Of a DNA stretch of 64,000 nt, positions 9,750 through 18,172 are shown piece by piece. The notes below the pieces were generated by a model. It did not search any database. It was not told where the DNA came from and worked only from the letters and a program-made list of their open reading frames with translations. Source of the DNA: Psychroserpens sp. SPM9 (GTDB taxonomy: Bacteria; Bacteroidota; Bacteroidia; Flavobacteriales; Flavobacteriaceae); assembly GCF_025153525.1 (NCBI RefSeq), contig NZ_JANZNR010000004.1:1-64000 (forward strand), written 5' to 3'. The translations under genes and the position numbers were made by a program. The stretch's first letter is position 1. The number at the start of each line of letters is the position of its first letter.

Positions 9750-9781
9750 AAACCCTTTAGTTTTTTTATTCTAAAGGGTTT
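9750..9781 (-). terminator. Terminator of the degQ/htrA gene
   Basis: AAACCCTTTAG (9750-9760) pairs with CTAAAGGGTTT (9771-9781), with a T-run on the minus strand. It lies 25 bases past the protease stop codon. Confidence 0.85.
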
Positions 9782-9805
9782 GTGTTGTTAACTTTATGAC
9801 GGGTT

Positions 9806-11224
9806 TTAATTTCCGAAGATAACTTCTTTACGTTCGAGGTTTCGGTTTAAGAATTCAAGCTTAAAAATTTCATCTTGTGCATTTGAACCATATTTTTCTG
9901 AAAATTTAGAGATGTCTGATACACTATTAATTTCAATATCGTTAATAGCTGTAATAATACATCCTGGTCGAATTCCAACGCGAGAATACAAGAATCCGTT
10001 TTTATTATCCTGAACAATTACACCATGCTTTATGTCGTATTTTTTCTTTACAGAAGATGGAAGGTTTCGCAATTCCATATTAATAAAGTCGACACTTACA
10101 GTTTCACTTTTTGTAAGTTTTACTGGAATAGTTTTAGACTCATTATCTCTTAAAACTTCAACGTTTACAATATCATTAGGACGCTTGGTCTTTAAGTATC
10201 CACTTAAATCTGTAAACTTAGAAATTTCAACATTGTCTAATTTTTTGATAATGTCACCATCTTTAATACCCGCTTTTTTAGCTCCAGAATTATCTTCAAC
10301 ACTACTAATGTACACACCTTGAATTTCGTTAAGTCCTTGCTCTATAGCTTCTTTAGAGTTTCTGTTCAAAATAGAAACACCTAAAACGCCTTCTTGAACA
10401 TCGCCAAACTCCATGATATCTTCAACCACTTTACGCGCAATATTGCTAGGTACAGCGAATGAATATCCTATATACGATCCTGTTTGTGAGGAAATAGCGG
10501 TATTAATTCCGATGAGTTCACCTCTTGAATTTACCAAAGCACCACCAGAGTTTCCCGGATTTACAGCCGCATCAGTTTGAATAAACGATTGTGAATTTTG
10601 ACCCGTTAAGTCACGTGCTTTTGCACTTATAATTCCAGCAGTTACAGTAGAGGTTAAATTGAATGGATTCCCTACAGCTAAAACCCATTCGCCAACTTTT
10701 GAAGTGTCTGAGTCCCCAAAGGCAATAGATGGTAAATCTTCAGGAGCATCAATTTTTAATAAGGCAATATCGGTTTTTTCATCGGTACCTATAAGTTCAG
10801 CATCAAATACACGATTATCATTTAAAGTAATAGAAATGCTATTCGCACCAGAAATCACATGATTATTCGTAATAATATATCCGCTTTTATTAATAATCAC
10901 GCCACTTCCTGATCCAACTTGAGCACGAGGAGTTCGCCTTCCGAAGAATAAATCTTCCATAGAGGTTGGCGAAGTTACTGTAGACATATTTTTTACGTGA
11001 ACGACTGCGTGAATTGTGTTTTCAGCAGCAATAGTAAAATCGGGCTGATCTTCAGCAAGCAAGTTTGCTGTTTTTGCATCATAATTGGCATTGATAAACT
11101 GCGGTTGCTCTTGAGTGGTTTCAAGAGTAACGGCTTGCTCGTCTTCTATTAAAAATTTGTAGGCAGATAATGTTATAATTCCACCTAACACCGAAACAAA
11201 TACTAAGGTTAAAAGCTTTTTCAT
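9806..11224 (-). CDS. DegQ/HtrA-type periplasmic serine protease
   Basis: A 472-residue Do/DegQ-family protease that degrades or holds misfolded envelope proteins. An N-terminal membrane helix or signal (residues ~4-22) exports it. The catalytic triad is His122 (TNNHVISGA), Asp152 (TDIALLKID) and Ser226 (GNSGGALVN). Two PDZ domains follow, about residues 275-375 and 390-470; the first has the carboxylate loop region GVLGVSI. Order and length are those of a two-PDZ Deg protease. It is divergent from dapF and has its own terminator. Envelope-stress control is plausible, but no operator is recognisable. Confidence 0.93.
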   Translation of the reverse strand: MKKLLTLVFVSVLGGIITLSAYKFLIEDEQAVTLETTQEQPQFINANYDAKTANLLAEDQPDFTIAAENTIHAVVHVKNMSTVTSPTSMEDLFFGRRTPRAQVGSGSGVIINKSGYIITNNHVISGANSISITLNDNRVFDAELIGTDEKTDIALLKIDAPEDLPSIAFGDSDTSKVGEWVLAVGNPFNLTSTVTAGIISAKARDLTGQNSQSFIQTDAAVNPGNSGGALVNSRGELIGINTAISSQTGSYIGYSFAVPSNIARKVVEDIMEFGDVQEGVLGVSILNRNSKEAIEQGLNEIQGVYISSVEDNSGAKKAGIKDGDIIKKLDNVEISKFTDLSGYLKTKRPNDIVNVEVLRDNESKTIPVKLTKSETVSVDFINMELRNLPSSVKKKYDIKHGVIVQDNKNGFLYSRVGIRPGCIITAINDIEINSVSDISKFSEKYGSNAQDEIFKLEFLNRNLERKEVIFGN

Positions 11225-11353
11225 ATTTAAAATTGTTTAATAATTAGGTAACGATTAAAATTACTTAATTATTGATTTTCAAATTCAACTTTAACGATTT
11301 TTAACGTCGTTTTTAACGCTCATTTAACACTGTAAATATCCTAGCATTATTCC

Positions 11354-11361
11354 TATATTTG
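11354..11361 (+). promoter_or_regulatory. Promoter -7 box of dapF
   Basis: TATATTTG matches TAnnTTTG perfectly and ends only 8 bases before the dapF ATG, so the transcript would be leaderless or nearly so. Confidence 0.65.
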
Positions 11362-11369
11362 CATGAGAT

Positions 11370-12146
11370 ATGCGACTTACATTTTATAAATACCAAGGAA
11401 CCGGAAATGACTTTGTGATGATTGATAATCGTCTGCAAGTCTTTGATAAAACAAATACCAAACATATTGCCTTTTTATGCGATAGACGCTTTGGTATTGG
11501 TGCAGATGGATTGATCCTTCTAGAAAACCATGATCTTCACGATTTTAAAATGGTTTATTTTAATGCCGATGGAAATGAAAGTTCGATGTGTGGTAATGGT
11601 GGACGATGCATTACAGCTTTTGCTCAGTTTTTGGGTGTCATAGCAAATGAAGCTACTTTTGAAGCTATTGACGGGTTGCACAAGGCTACTATTGCTAACG
11701 GATTGGTTAGCCTTCAAATGCAAGATGTGAAGCGTGTAGAAAAACATCCAGCTCATGTGTTTCTCGATACAGGTTCGCCTCATCATGTACAGATGGAACA
11801 AGACTTAAAGATCCTTGATATAAAAACTGTAGGACGAGCCATTCGATATGGCGCGCCTTATAATGATGCTGGAAGTAATGTGAACTTTGTTTGCAAAAAT
11901 GCCGATGATAATTTTTCTGTAAGAACCTATGAAAGAGGTGTTGAAGATGAAACGTATTCTTGTGGTACAGGTGTTACAGCTGTCGCTGTTGCCATGCATT
12001 ATATAGGTGAAACAGAAAAAAATAATATTACTTTACAAACTGAAGGTGGAATACTTAATGTAACTTTCGACAACACAGCTAAGGGCTATCAAAATATCTG
12101 GCTTATAGGGCCAGCAACTCAAGTTTTTAAAGGTGAAATCTCATGA
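11370..12146 (+). CDS. dapF: Diaminopimelate epimerase
   Basis: DapF interconverts LL- and meso-diaminopimelate, the last step before peptidoglycan cross-link precursor and lysine formation. The 258-residue protein has the two catalytic cysteines in their family motifs: Cys74 in SSMCGNGGRC and Cys198 in ETYSCGTGVTA. It begins MRLTFYKYQGTGNDF, also typical. The promoter box at 11354-11361 gives an almost leaderless message. It leads a plus-strand run of envelope genes and overlaps the next gene by 4 bases (ATGA). Confidence 0.97.
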   Translation: MRLTFYKYQGTGNDFVMIDNRLQVFDKTNTKHIAFLCDRRFGIGADGLILLENHDLHDFKMVYFNADGNESSMCGNGGRCITAFAQFLGVIANEATFEAIDGLHKATIANGLVSLQMQDVKRVEKHPAHVFLDTGSPHHVQMEQDLKILDIKTVGRAIRYGAPYNDAGSNVNFVCKNADDNFSVRTYERGVEDETYSCGTGVTAVAVAMHYIGETEKNNITLQTEGGILNVTFDNTAKGYQNIWLIGPATQVFKGEIS

Positions 12147-12667
12147 GAACACTTAAAGGCGATACTATTTATTTGAGAGCTTTAGAACCTGAAGATCTGA
12201 ATTTTATTCACGAGATTGAAAATAATCAGGACATTTGGGAGATTAGTAATACGATAACGCCTTATTCTAAGTTTTTAATAAAACAATACCTTGATCATGC
12301 GCATAAAGATATTTTTGAAGTTAAACAATTGCGTTTGGTGATTTGTAATGATGCTCATTTGGCTATTGGGATAATCGACTTGTTTGACTTTGATTTTAAA
12401 AACCGAAGAGCAGGTGTTGGGATATTGATTAAAGCTGTTGAAGACCGTCAAAAAGGTTATGGAAAGGAAGCTTTGGAATTGCTTTCCAAGTATTGCAAGT
12501 CACATTTAGACATGCATCAATTGTTTTGTAATATTTCCGAAGACAATGAAAAGAGTTTAAAATTATTTAAAAATCATGGGTTTGAAATTATCGGACTCAA
12601 AAAAGACTGGAACTACGTTAATGGTTCCTATAAAAACGAATACCTTTTACAAATACTACTGAATTAA
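12143..12667 (+). CDS. GNAT family N-acetyltransferase
   Basis: A 174-residue acetyltransferase resembling the RimJ/RimL or SpeG-like branch of GNAT: it begins LKGDTIYLRALEPEDLNFIHEIEN, has an acetyl-CoA loop DRQKGYGKEAL near residue 100 and the late motif ISEDNEKSLKLFKNHGF. The substrate is unknown. Its ATG overlaps the dapF stop (ATGA), and mltG starts directly after its stop codon, so it is translated as part of the dapF operon. Confidence 0.87.
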   Translation: MRTLKGDTIYLRALEPEDLNFIHEIENNQDIWEISNTITPYSKFLIKQYLDHAHKDIFEVKQLRLVICNDAHLAIGIIDLFDFDFKNRRAGVGILIKAVEDRQKGYGKEALELLSKYCKSHLDMHQLFCNISEDNEKSLKLFKNHGFEIIGLKKDWNYVNGSYKNEYLLQILLN

Positions 12668-13711
12668 ATGTACATTAAAAAAATACTTTGGGCAATTGCT
12701 CTTATTGGATTGGTTGTAGCCGCGTACTTTGCTTATTTTGTTTATAGCGCGATGTTGTCACCAAATACGGCTTTTAATAATGAAGAGGCTTATATTTTTG
12801 TGCCAACCAATGCAGGTTATGCTGATGTAAGATCACAACTGGAACCGCTTCTAGACGATATTGATGCTTTTGATGCCTTAGCTGAAAGAAAAAAATATAC
12901 CAGTAATTTGAAAGCGGGACGATTCGTTATTAAAAAAGGAATGAGTAATAACGATATCATCAATTCAATTAGAAGTAATAATCTACCTATTAAAATTTCA
13001 TTTAACAATCAAGAAAGCATTGCTAAATTGGCTGGTCGAATTAGCGCACAAATAGAAGCCGATAGTTTGTCCTTAGTAACAGCAATGACTGATGAAGCTT
13101 TTTTAAGCGATAGTGGATTCACAAAGCAAACGGCTCTAGGAATGTACATACCTAATAGTTATGAGTTTTTCTGGAATACATCTTCAGAACAATTTAGAGA
13201 CCGAATGCTTAAGGAGTACAATCGGTTTTGGAATGCAGACAGAAACGCAAAAGCAAAAGCTATAGGTTTGTCTAGAGATCAGGTTATGGCTCTGGCTTCT
13301 ATTGTTCATGAAGAGTCCAAACAAGCTAGCGAACAGCCTAGAATTGCTGGTGTGTATATGAACCGAATACGAATAGGAATGCCGCTTCAGGCAGATCCAA
13401 CTTTAAAATTTGCAGCTTATCAGTTACCCGAATATCAAAACACCATTATTAAGCGTGTCTTGAATAAACACAAAGAAATTAAGTCTCCTTATAATACATA
13501 TATGCATACAGGCTTACCTCCAGGTTTAATTGCAATGCCAGATATTTCGGCAATAAATGCGGTTCTTAATTATGAAAAGCATAACTATCTTTATTTTGCA
13601 GCTGATGCTCGGAAACTAGGCTTTCATAAATTTGCAAAAACTTTGTCTCAGCATAATATCAATGCAAGAGACTATCAACGTTATTTGTCGTCTCAAGGTA
13701 TAAATAAGTAA
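12668..13711 (+). CDS. mltG: Endolytic murein transglycosylase MltG
   Basis: MltG is an inner-membrane lytic transglycosylase that cuts nascent glycan strands and so sets their length. The 347-residue protein has one N-terminal membrane helix (about residues 5-28), then a LysM-like region, then the YceG catalytic domain. Key motifs are ASIVHEESKQ (Glu215/Glu216 region, matching the catalytic glutamate), GVYMNRIRIGMPLQADPT and YNTYMHTGLPPGLI. Length is normal. It starts at the base after the GNAT stop codon, in the dapF operon, fitting a cell-wall role for the block. Confidence 0.95.
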   Translation: MYIKKILWAIALIGLVVAAYFAYFVYSAMLSPNTAFNNEEAYIFVPTNAGYADVRSQLEPLLDDIDAFDALAERKKYTSNLKAGRFVIKKGMSNNDIINSIRSNNLPIKISFNNQESIAKLAGRISAQIEADSLSLVTAMTDEAFLSDSGFTKQTALGMYIPNSYEFFWNTSSEQFRDRMLKEYNRFWNADRNAKAKAIGLSRDQVMALASIVHEESKQASEQPRIAGVYMNRIRIGMPLQADPTLKFAAYQLPEYQNTIIKRVLNKHKEIKSPYNTYMHTGLPPGLIAMPDISAINAVLNYEKHNYLYFAADARKLGFHKFAKTLSQHNINARDYQRYLSSQGINK

Positions 13712-13713
13712 TT

Positions 13714-14625
13714 GTGCAGCGGCGATATACACTTGTTTTAATATGGGGTTTGTTAACTTATGCTGTATGTGCACAAACTAAAACAGAGGCCTTTTTAACA
13801 CCTAGTGATACACTTCATATTCCAAGGCGAAATGCCGTTATTATTACTGAAGCGACTTTAGCGTCGCTTACTTTGATAGGGCTCGATCAATTATGGTATG
13901 CAGATTTCCCAAGGTCCAAATTTAAAACCATTGATGATACTGATGAGTGGTTGCAGATGGATAAACTCGGACATGTTTTTTCGTCATATCAACTCGGCAG
14001 AGTAGGTGCTAATGCTTTAAATTGGGCAGGTGTCCGGAAAAAAGATCAGCTTATCTATGGCGCTACCTTAGGGTTTGGTTTTTTAACAGCAGTCGAAATT
14101 TTTGATGGTTATTCTGATGAATGGGGATTTTCATGGTCTGATATGGCGGCTAACGGATTGGGTACTGGGTTGTATGTCGGACAAGAATTACTGTGGAATG
14201 AACAACGAATTACAATGAAATACTCGTTTCATCAAACCCAATACGCCAATCAGCGTCCAGATAAATTAGGAGACGGTTTTTTTGAAGAAATGCTCAAAGA
14301 TTATAATGGTCAGACCTATTGGTTAAGTGCTAACCTACATTCGTTTTTTAAAGAGAGTCACTTACCAAAATGGTTAAACCTTGCATTGGGCTATGGTGCA
14401 GAGGGAATGTTAACCGGAAAAACAGAAAACGTTGATAACTTATTCATAACTCAAAATCGCAGGCGTCAATTTTACTTGAGTTTGGATGTAGATTTGTCTA
14501 AAATACAGACAAATTCTCGGGTGTTGAGAACTGTATTTGACGTTTTAAACGTCATAAAAGTGCCATTTCCTGCGTTTTCATACGACGGAAAAAACAGCAT
14601 AAAGTTCCATTATATCTACTTTTAA
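13714..14625 (+). CDS. DUF2279 family protein, probable outer-membrane or periplasmic
   Basis: A 303-residue protein starting with GTG two bases after the mltG stop; no in-frame ATG exists near the N-terminus and the signal peptide (ending YAVCAQ) follows directly, so GTG is the likely start. It contains the DUF2279 (YfiM-like) motif LGHVFSSYQLGR near residue 85 and later short amphipathic strands such as RRQFYLSLDVDLS, which suggests an outer-membrane or surface-facing protein. Function unknown. It is the last gene of the dapF-mltG operon. Confidence 0.82.
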   Translation: MQRRYTLVLIWGLLTYAVCAQTKTEAFLTPSDTLHIPRRNAVIITEATLASLTLIGLDQLWYADFPRSKFKTIDDTDEWLQMDKLGHVFSSYQLGRVGANALNWAGVRKKDQLIYGATLGFGFLTAVEIFDGYSDEWGFSWSDMAANGLGTGLYVGQELLWNEQRITMKYSFHQTQYANQRPDKLGDGFFEEMLKDYNGQTYWLSANLHSFFKESHLPKWLNLALGYGAEGMLTGKTENVDNLFITQNRRRQFYLSLDVDLSKIQTNSRVLRTVFDVLNVIKVPFPAFSYDGKNSIKFHYIYF

Positions 14626-14667
14626 CAACACTTTAACAGCTTATTTTCAGATATATAGAAAAAGGCG

Positions 14668-14675
14668 TATATTTG
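14668..14675 (+). promoter_or_regulatory. Promoter -7 box of the lysozyme-fold gene
   Basis: TATATTTG matches TAnnTTTG, 58 bases before the ATG at 14734, after the dapF operon has ended. Confidence 0.6.
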
Positions 14676-14733
14676 CAGCCGCAATTTGTGAGTCTTTGTA
14701 AGGGGAATATTAGACTCACTAAAATTAACTATT

Positions 14734-15420
14734 ATGATAAAAAAAATAGGTAATTATTTTGTTGTTCCATTAGCTATTTGTGTCACACTTTTTATGGCAC
14801 TTAAACCAGGAAAATCGTTAAATTATGATGATTATTCTACACACGGTTTAGAGATTGACTACACCATATCCAAAGATTTAGCATTTAATACTGATGCTGA
14901 TGAGATGTATAGTGTTGAATTGTCTAATCCATTTCAATCGCCACACTCGTATTTTCCTTACTTAGGTAAATCGTTTAACGGTTTTAAAGAAGCTTTAGCA
15001 TTTAAAGAGTCCAGAGGAAACTATTTTACAGTTAATACGCTAGGTTATTTAGGAAAGTACCAATTTGGTGCCGAAACTTTAAAAATGATTGGCATTCATA
15101 ATCCAACTAATTTTTTGTACAATCCAGAGCTACAAGAAAAAGCATTTTTAGCTAATGCCGAACGTAACAAATGGATTTTAAGAAAAGACATCAAACGTTT
15201 TGAAGGTAAGAAGATTAGTGGTGTATTAGTTACCGAATCGGGAATTCTAGCAGCTGCTCACTTGGCAGGACCAGGAAGCGTTAAAAAGTTTTTACGAAGC
15301 TACGGTAGTCAAAATGTATCTGATGCCTATGGTTCTTCAGTACGATACTATATGAAAAAGTTTTCAGGTTATGATACATCGTTTGTTGAGGCAGATAAAA
15401 AAGCTAAGGCTATTTTGTAA
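14734..15420 (+). CDS. Exported lysozyme-fold (SLT-like) protein, probable peptidoglycan lytic enzyme
   Basis: A 228-residue protein with an N-terminal hydrophobic segment (about residues 7-24). The core resembles soluble-lytic-transglycosylase/lysozyme folds: a candidate catalytic Glu92 in EALAFKESRGNY, then NTLGYLGKYQFG, and VTESGILAAAHLAGPGSVKKFL near residue 168. By analogy it would cleave peptidoglycan glycan strands in the periplasm. Specificity is unproven. It has its own promoter and terminator, but sits just after the dapF-mltG operon. Confidence 0.75.
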   Translation: MIKKIGNYFVVPLAICVTLFMALKPGKSLNYDDYSTHGLEIDYTISKDLAFNTDADEMYSVELSNPFQSPHSYFPYLGKSFNGFKEALAFKESRGNYFTVNTLGYLGKYQFGAETLKMIGIHNPTNFLYNPELQEKAFLANAERNKWILRKDIKRFEGKKISGVLVTESGILAAAHLAGPGSVKKFLRSYGSQNVSDAYGSSVRYYMKKFSGYDTSFVEADKKAKAIL

Positions 15421-15451
15421 ACATATCGTATACAATTTCAACACATAAAAC

Positions 15452-15482
15452 AAAAGGCTAGTATCATTTACTAGCCTTTTCT
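15452..15482. terminator. Bidirectional terminator between convergent genes
   Basis: A perfect 12-bp stem (15452-15463 with 15469-15480), A-rich on the left arm and T-rich on the right, serves the plus-strand gene ending at 15420 and the minus-strand gene ending at 15507. Confidence 0.88.
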
Positions 15483-15506
15483 ATTTTATGATCTATTACA
15501 ATCATT

Positions 15507-16223
15507 CTAGTCTTTATGAATCACAAAAATAGCTGGTCGCTTATGTAAGTCAATATTAGTGTGTTTCCAATCTTTGACGGTCTGTGTTTTTATATATTCT
15601 GTAGGTAATGTGATATCGCAAGCAATGCAAACTCTCGTGTTAGGATGTAATGTTGCACAAATATCATCGAGAATTTTTTGGTTTCGATAAGGTGTTTCTA
15701 TAAAAAGTTGTGTTTGATTTTGTTCAAACGATAAGCGTTCCAAACGCTTTAATGTTGCTTTTCGTTCCGATTTATCAATGGGTATATAACCATTAAAAGC
15801 AAAGCTTTGACCGTTCATTCCAGAACTCATTAATGCCAAAACTATTGATGATGGACCAACCAAAGGAACGACTTGAATATGATTCTCATGTGCCAGACGC
15901 ACAATGTCTGCTCCTGGATCGGCAATGCCTGGACAACCAGCTTCTGACAATAAGCCCATGGGTTTGCCTTTTTTACAAGCGTCTAAAAAATGCTGAATTT
16001 CTTCAGGTTGTGTATATTTATTTAAAAGTTCAAAATGCAATCCAGATTGTTGTTTTCGAGAGACTACTTTTTTGATAAAGCGTCTTGCTGTTTTTTCGTT
16101 TTCAACAATATAATCGTCTACCAATTCAATTACTTTTTTTACTGAAATGGGTAAGACTTCCAAAGGCGGATTATCACCAAGACGTGTTGGTATAAGGTAA
16201 AGTTTTCCGAAAGTGTTATTCAT
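15507..16223 (-). CDS. SAM-dependent methyltransferase, tetrapyrrole-methylase / RsmI-like
   Basis: A 238-residue protein of the tetrapyrrole methylase superfamily, which also contains RsmI, the enzyme that 2'-O-methylates C1402 of 16S rRNA. It has the characteristic GKPMGLLSEAGCPGIADPGADIV stretch around residues 90-112, which replaces the SDAGTP.ISDPG of RsmI, then VPLVGPSSIVLALMSSGM. The deviation suggests a divergent RsmI paralogue, a type common in Bacteroidota, and not RsmI itself. Its start lies 2 bases from the stop of the sugar-dehydrogenase-like gene, so both may share a transcript. Confidence 0.82.
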   Translation of the reverse strand: MNNTFGKLYLIPTRLGDNPPLEVLPISVKKVIELVDDYIVENEKTARRFIKKVVSRKQQSGLHFELLNKYTQPEEIQHFLDACKKGKPMGLLSEAGCPGIADPGADIVRLAHENHIQVVPLVGPSSIVLALMSSGMNGQSFAFNGYIPIDKSERKATLKRLERLSFEQNQTQLFIETPYRNQKILDDICATLHPNTRVCIACDITLPTEYIKTQTVKDWKHTNIDLHKRPAIFVIHKD

Positions 16224-16225
16224 AA

Positions 16226-17632
16226 TTATTCCACAACCAGTTTACGAATGCTTTTTCTACCTTGACTACTTATGATTTCAACAAGATACAAACCGCTTGT
16301 GAGTGCTTTTGTTGAAATTGTTATTAATTGTGCGTCAAAATTAGTTCTGGAAGTTACTAATTTTCCCTGAACGTCATGAATATTAATTTCCTGAATAGGA
16401 TTAGAGTTGTTGAGTAAGTCAAACGTAACATTATTCGTAGCCGGATTTGGGTACATTTTTATGTCACTTATTGAAGGTTCATCGACGCTTAAATTAGATT
16501 CCACCACTTTATAAACAATACCATTAAAAAGACTGGTAACATATAATTCGCCATTAATATCTTCTCCAAAAGCCGACCAGCCGCCACCAGAAAATGCACC
16601 TAAAAGCGTAAGGTTAAAATTGCCTGGAGAGGTTTCTTCTACATAGCCAATATCATTACTGCAAAAATCTGCAAAAAAGTATAAACCTTGTAATGAGCTT
16701 TGCTCGGTACCACGATACACGTAACCACCAGTTATTGAACAACGTCCGCCTCCATGGTTATATTCAGCAATAGGCTCATGGTGAGTTATTTCATCACAAG
16801 TCGTTGAGGTTTGAAATGTCATAGTTCCTTCAAAACATTTCCAGCCATAATTTTCACCACCTACAGAAGTCGCAGAAACTTTGTTAATTTCTTCAATTTG
16901 TAATTGACCAACATCGGCAGTCCATAAATCTCCAGTCGTTCTGTCAAATGAAAACTTCCAAGGGTTTCTTAAGCCATAAGCCCAAATTTCATCTAGTGCT
17001 GCCGAATCACTAACAAACGGATTGTCTGAAGGAATGAGATAGGTCGTCCCGGCATCAATTTGTACCTGACTCACGTTAACATCAATTCTAAGCATTTTTC
17101 CAAGCAAGGTGTTTAAACGTTGGGCATAATTTTCTGGGTCTCCACCAGAACCGCCATCACCTAAGGAAATGTATAAATAACCATCGGTTCCAAAATGTAA
17201 ATCACCTCCATTGTGATTTGAATAAGGTTGTGTTATCGTTAACATAACTACTTCAGAATTTTCATCAGCAGTAGTTGGTGTGGATCTGGTAAATCTCGAG
17301 ATAACAGTATCGCCATCATTGTTGATATAATTCACATAAAAGAAGCCATTAGTGATATAATTAGGATGAAAAGCGACAGCCAATAAGCCTTGCTCACCTC
17401 CAAAATCAATTACAAGATCATCAATATCTAAAAAGGCTGTGGGATTTACAGTACCATCCGAATTTAATATTTTTATAAACCCATCACGTTCAACCACATA
17501 AAGTAGATCGTCACCTGCATGTTTAATGTTTACAGGGTTTGTGAATCCAGTGCCAAAAGTCTCTAATTCGATGTCTTGGGCGTAGTTAATAGATATAAAA
17601 AGGCAGGCTAGGAAAAGGGTAATTGTTTTCAT
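16226..17632 (-). CDS. Secreted PQQ-dependent sugar dehydrogenase-like beta-propeller, T9SS-sorted
   Basis: A 468-residue protein: signal peptide (residues 1-18, ending NYAQ), a six-bladed glucose/sorbosone dehydrogenase-type propeller (about 25-370) and a C-terminal T9SS type A sorting domain starting near residue 395 (MYPNPATNNVTFDLL). Propeller motifs include HFGTDGYLYISLGDGGSGG, AYGLRNPWKFSFDRTTGDLW and GENYGWKCFEG. The family binds PQQ and oxidises sugars, but many marine homologues have no tested activity. It would be secreted across the outer membrane and attached to the surface or released. It starts 67 bases downstream of the phosphatase gene. Confidence 0.9.
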   Translation of the reverse strand: MKTITLFLACLFISINYAQDIELETFGTGFTNPVNIKHAGDDLLYVVERDGFIKILNSDGTVNPTAFLDIDDLVIDFGGEQGLLAVAFHPNYITNGFFYVNYINNDGDTVISRFTRSTPTTADENSEVVMLTITQPYSNHNGGDLHFGTDGYLYISLGDGGSGGDPENYAQRLNTLLGKMLRIDVNVSQVQIDAGTTYLIPSDNPFVSDSAALDEIWAYGLRNPWKFSFDRTTGDLWTADVGQLQIEEINKVSATSVGGENYGWKCFEGTMTFQTSTTCDEITHHEPIAEYNHGGGRCSITGGYVYRGTEQSSLQGLYFFADFCSNDIGYVEETSPGNFNLTLLGAFSGGGWSAFGEDINGELYVTSLFNGIVYKVVESNLSVDEPSISDIKMYPNPATNNVTFDLLNNSNPIQEINIHDVQGKLVTSRTNFDAQLITISTKALTSGLYLVEIISSQGRKSIRKLVVE

Positions 17633-17698
17633 TTTTCTAGTTTTAAAGGAATTTTTTTGACAAAATACGAAAAAATTAAGAGTTTTATAGGAAATCTC

Positions 17699-18163
17699 TT
17701 ATAGGTCTTTGTTGGTAAGTGTTTTTGAAATGATAGAACAAGCCAGATCTAAAAGTGTAAATACGTGTTCAAAATCTGAAATTTCACCATAATAAGGATC
17801 GGGAACTCTTTTGTTTTTGACGGTATCGTCAACCTCCAGTATAAGCTTCACTTTTCCTATGTCGTTAGTGTTTCTTGCCAGTTTAGTGACATTGTCATAG
17901 TTGGATTGGTCCATGACATAGATATAATCAAAAGTGTCAAAATCTGAAGTTTTAAATTGACGACCTCTTTGATGAGAAATATAAATTCCATGATTTTGAG
18001 CAACAGTAATAGAGCGTTGGTCAGGTAGATCTCCTACATGGTAATTTGCCGTTCCAGCAGAATCAACATAAAATGTGTCTTTAGGCAGTTTTGATTCTAA
18101 AATTCCATGAGCTAATGGCGAGCGACATATGTTGCCTAAACAAACCATTAAAATACGAGTCAT
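17699..18163 (-). CDS. Low-molecular-weight protein-tyrosine phosphatase
   Basis: A 154-residue phosphatase with the P-loop VCLGNICRSP (nucleophile Cys8, Arg14) and the general-acid loop DPYYG (Asp122). It removes phosphate from tyrosine residues; in other bacteria such enzymes act on capsule-assembly kinases, but no kinase gene is nearby. It starts 10 bases after the dnaA stop and is probably co-transcribed with it. Length is normal and all catalytic residues are present. Confidence 0.93.
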   Translation of the reverse strand: MTRILMVCLGNICRSPLAHGILESKLPKDTFYVDSAGTANYHVGDLPDQRSITVAQNHGIYISHQRGRQFKTSDFDTFDYIYVMDQSNYDNVTKLARNTNDIGKVKLILEVDDTVKNKRVPDPYYGEISDFEHVFTLLDLACSIISKTLTNKDL

Positions 18164-18172
18164 AGTAACTGT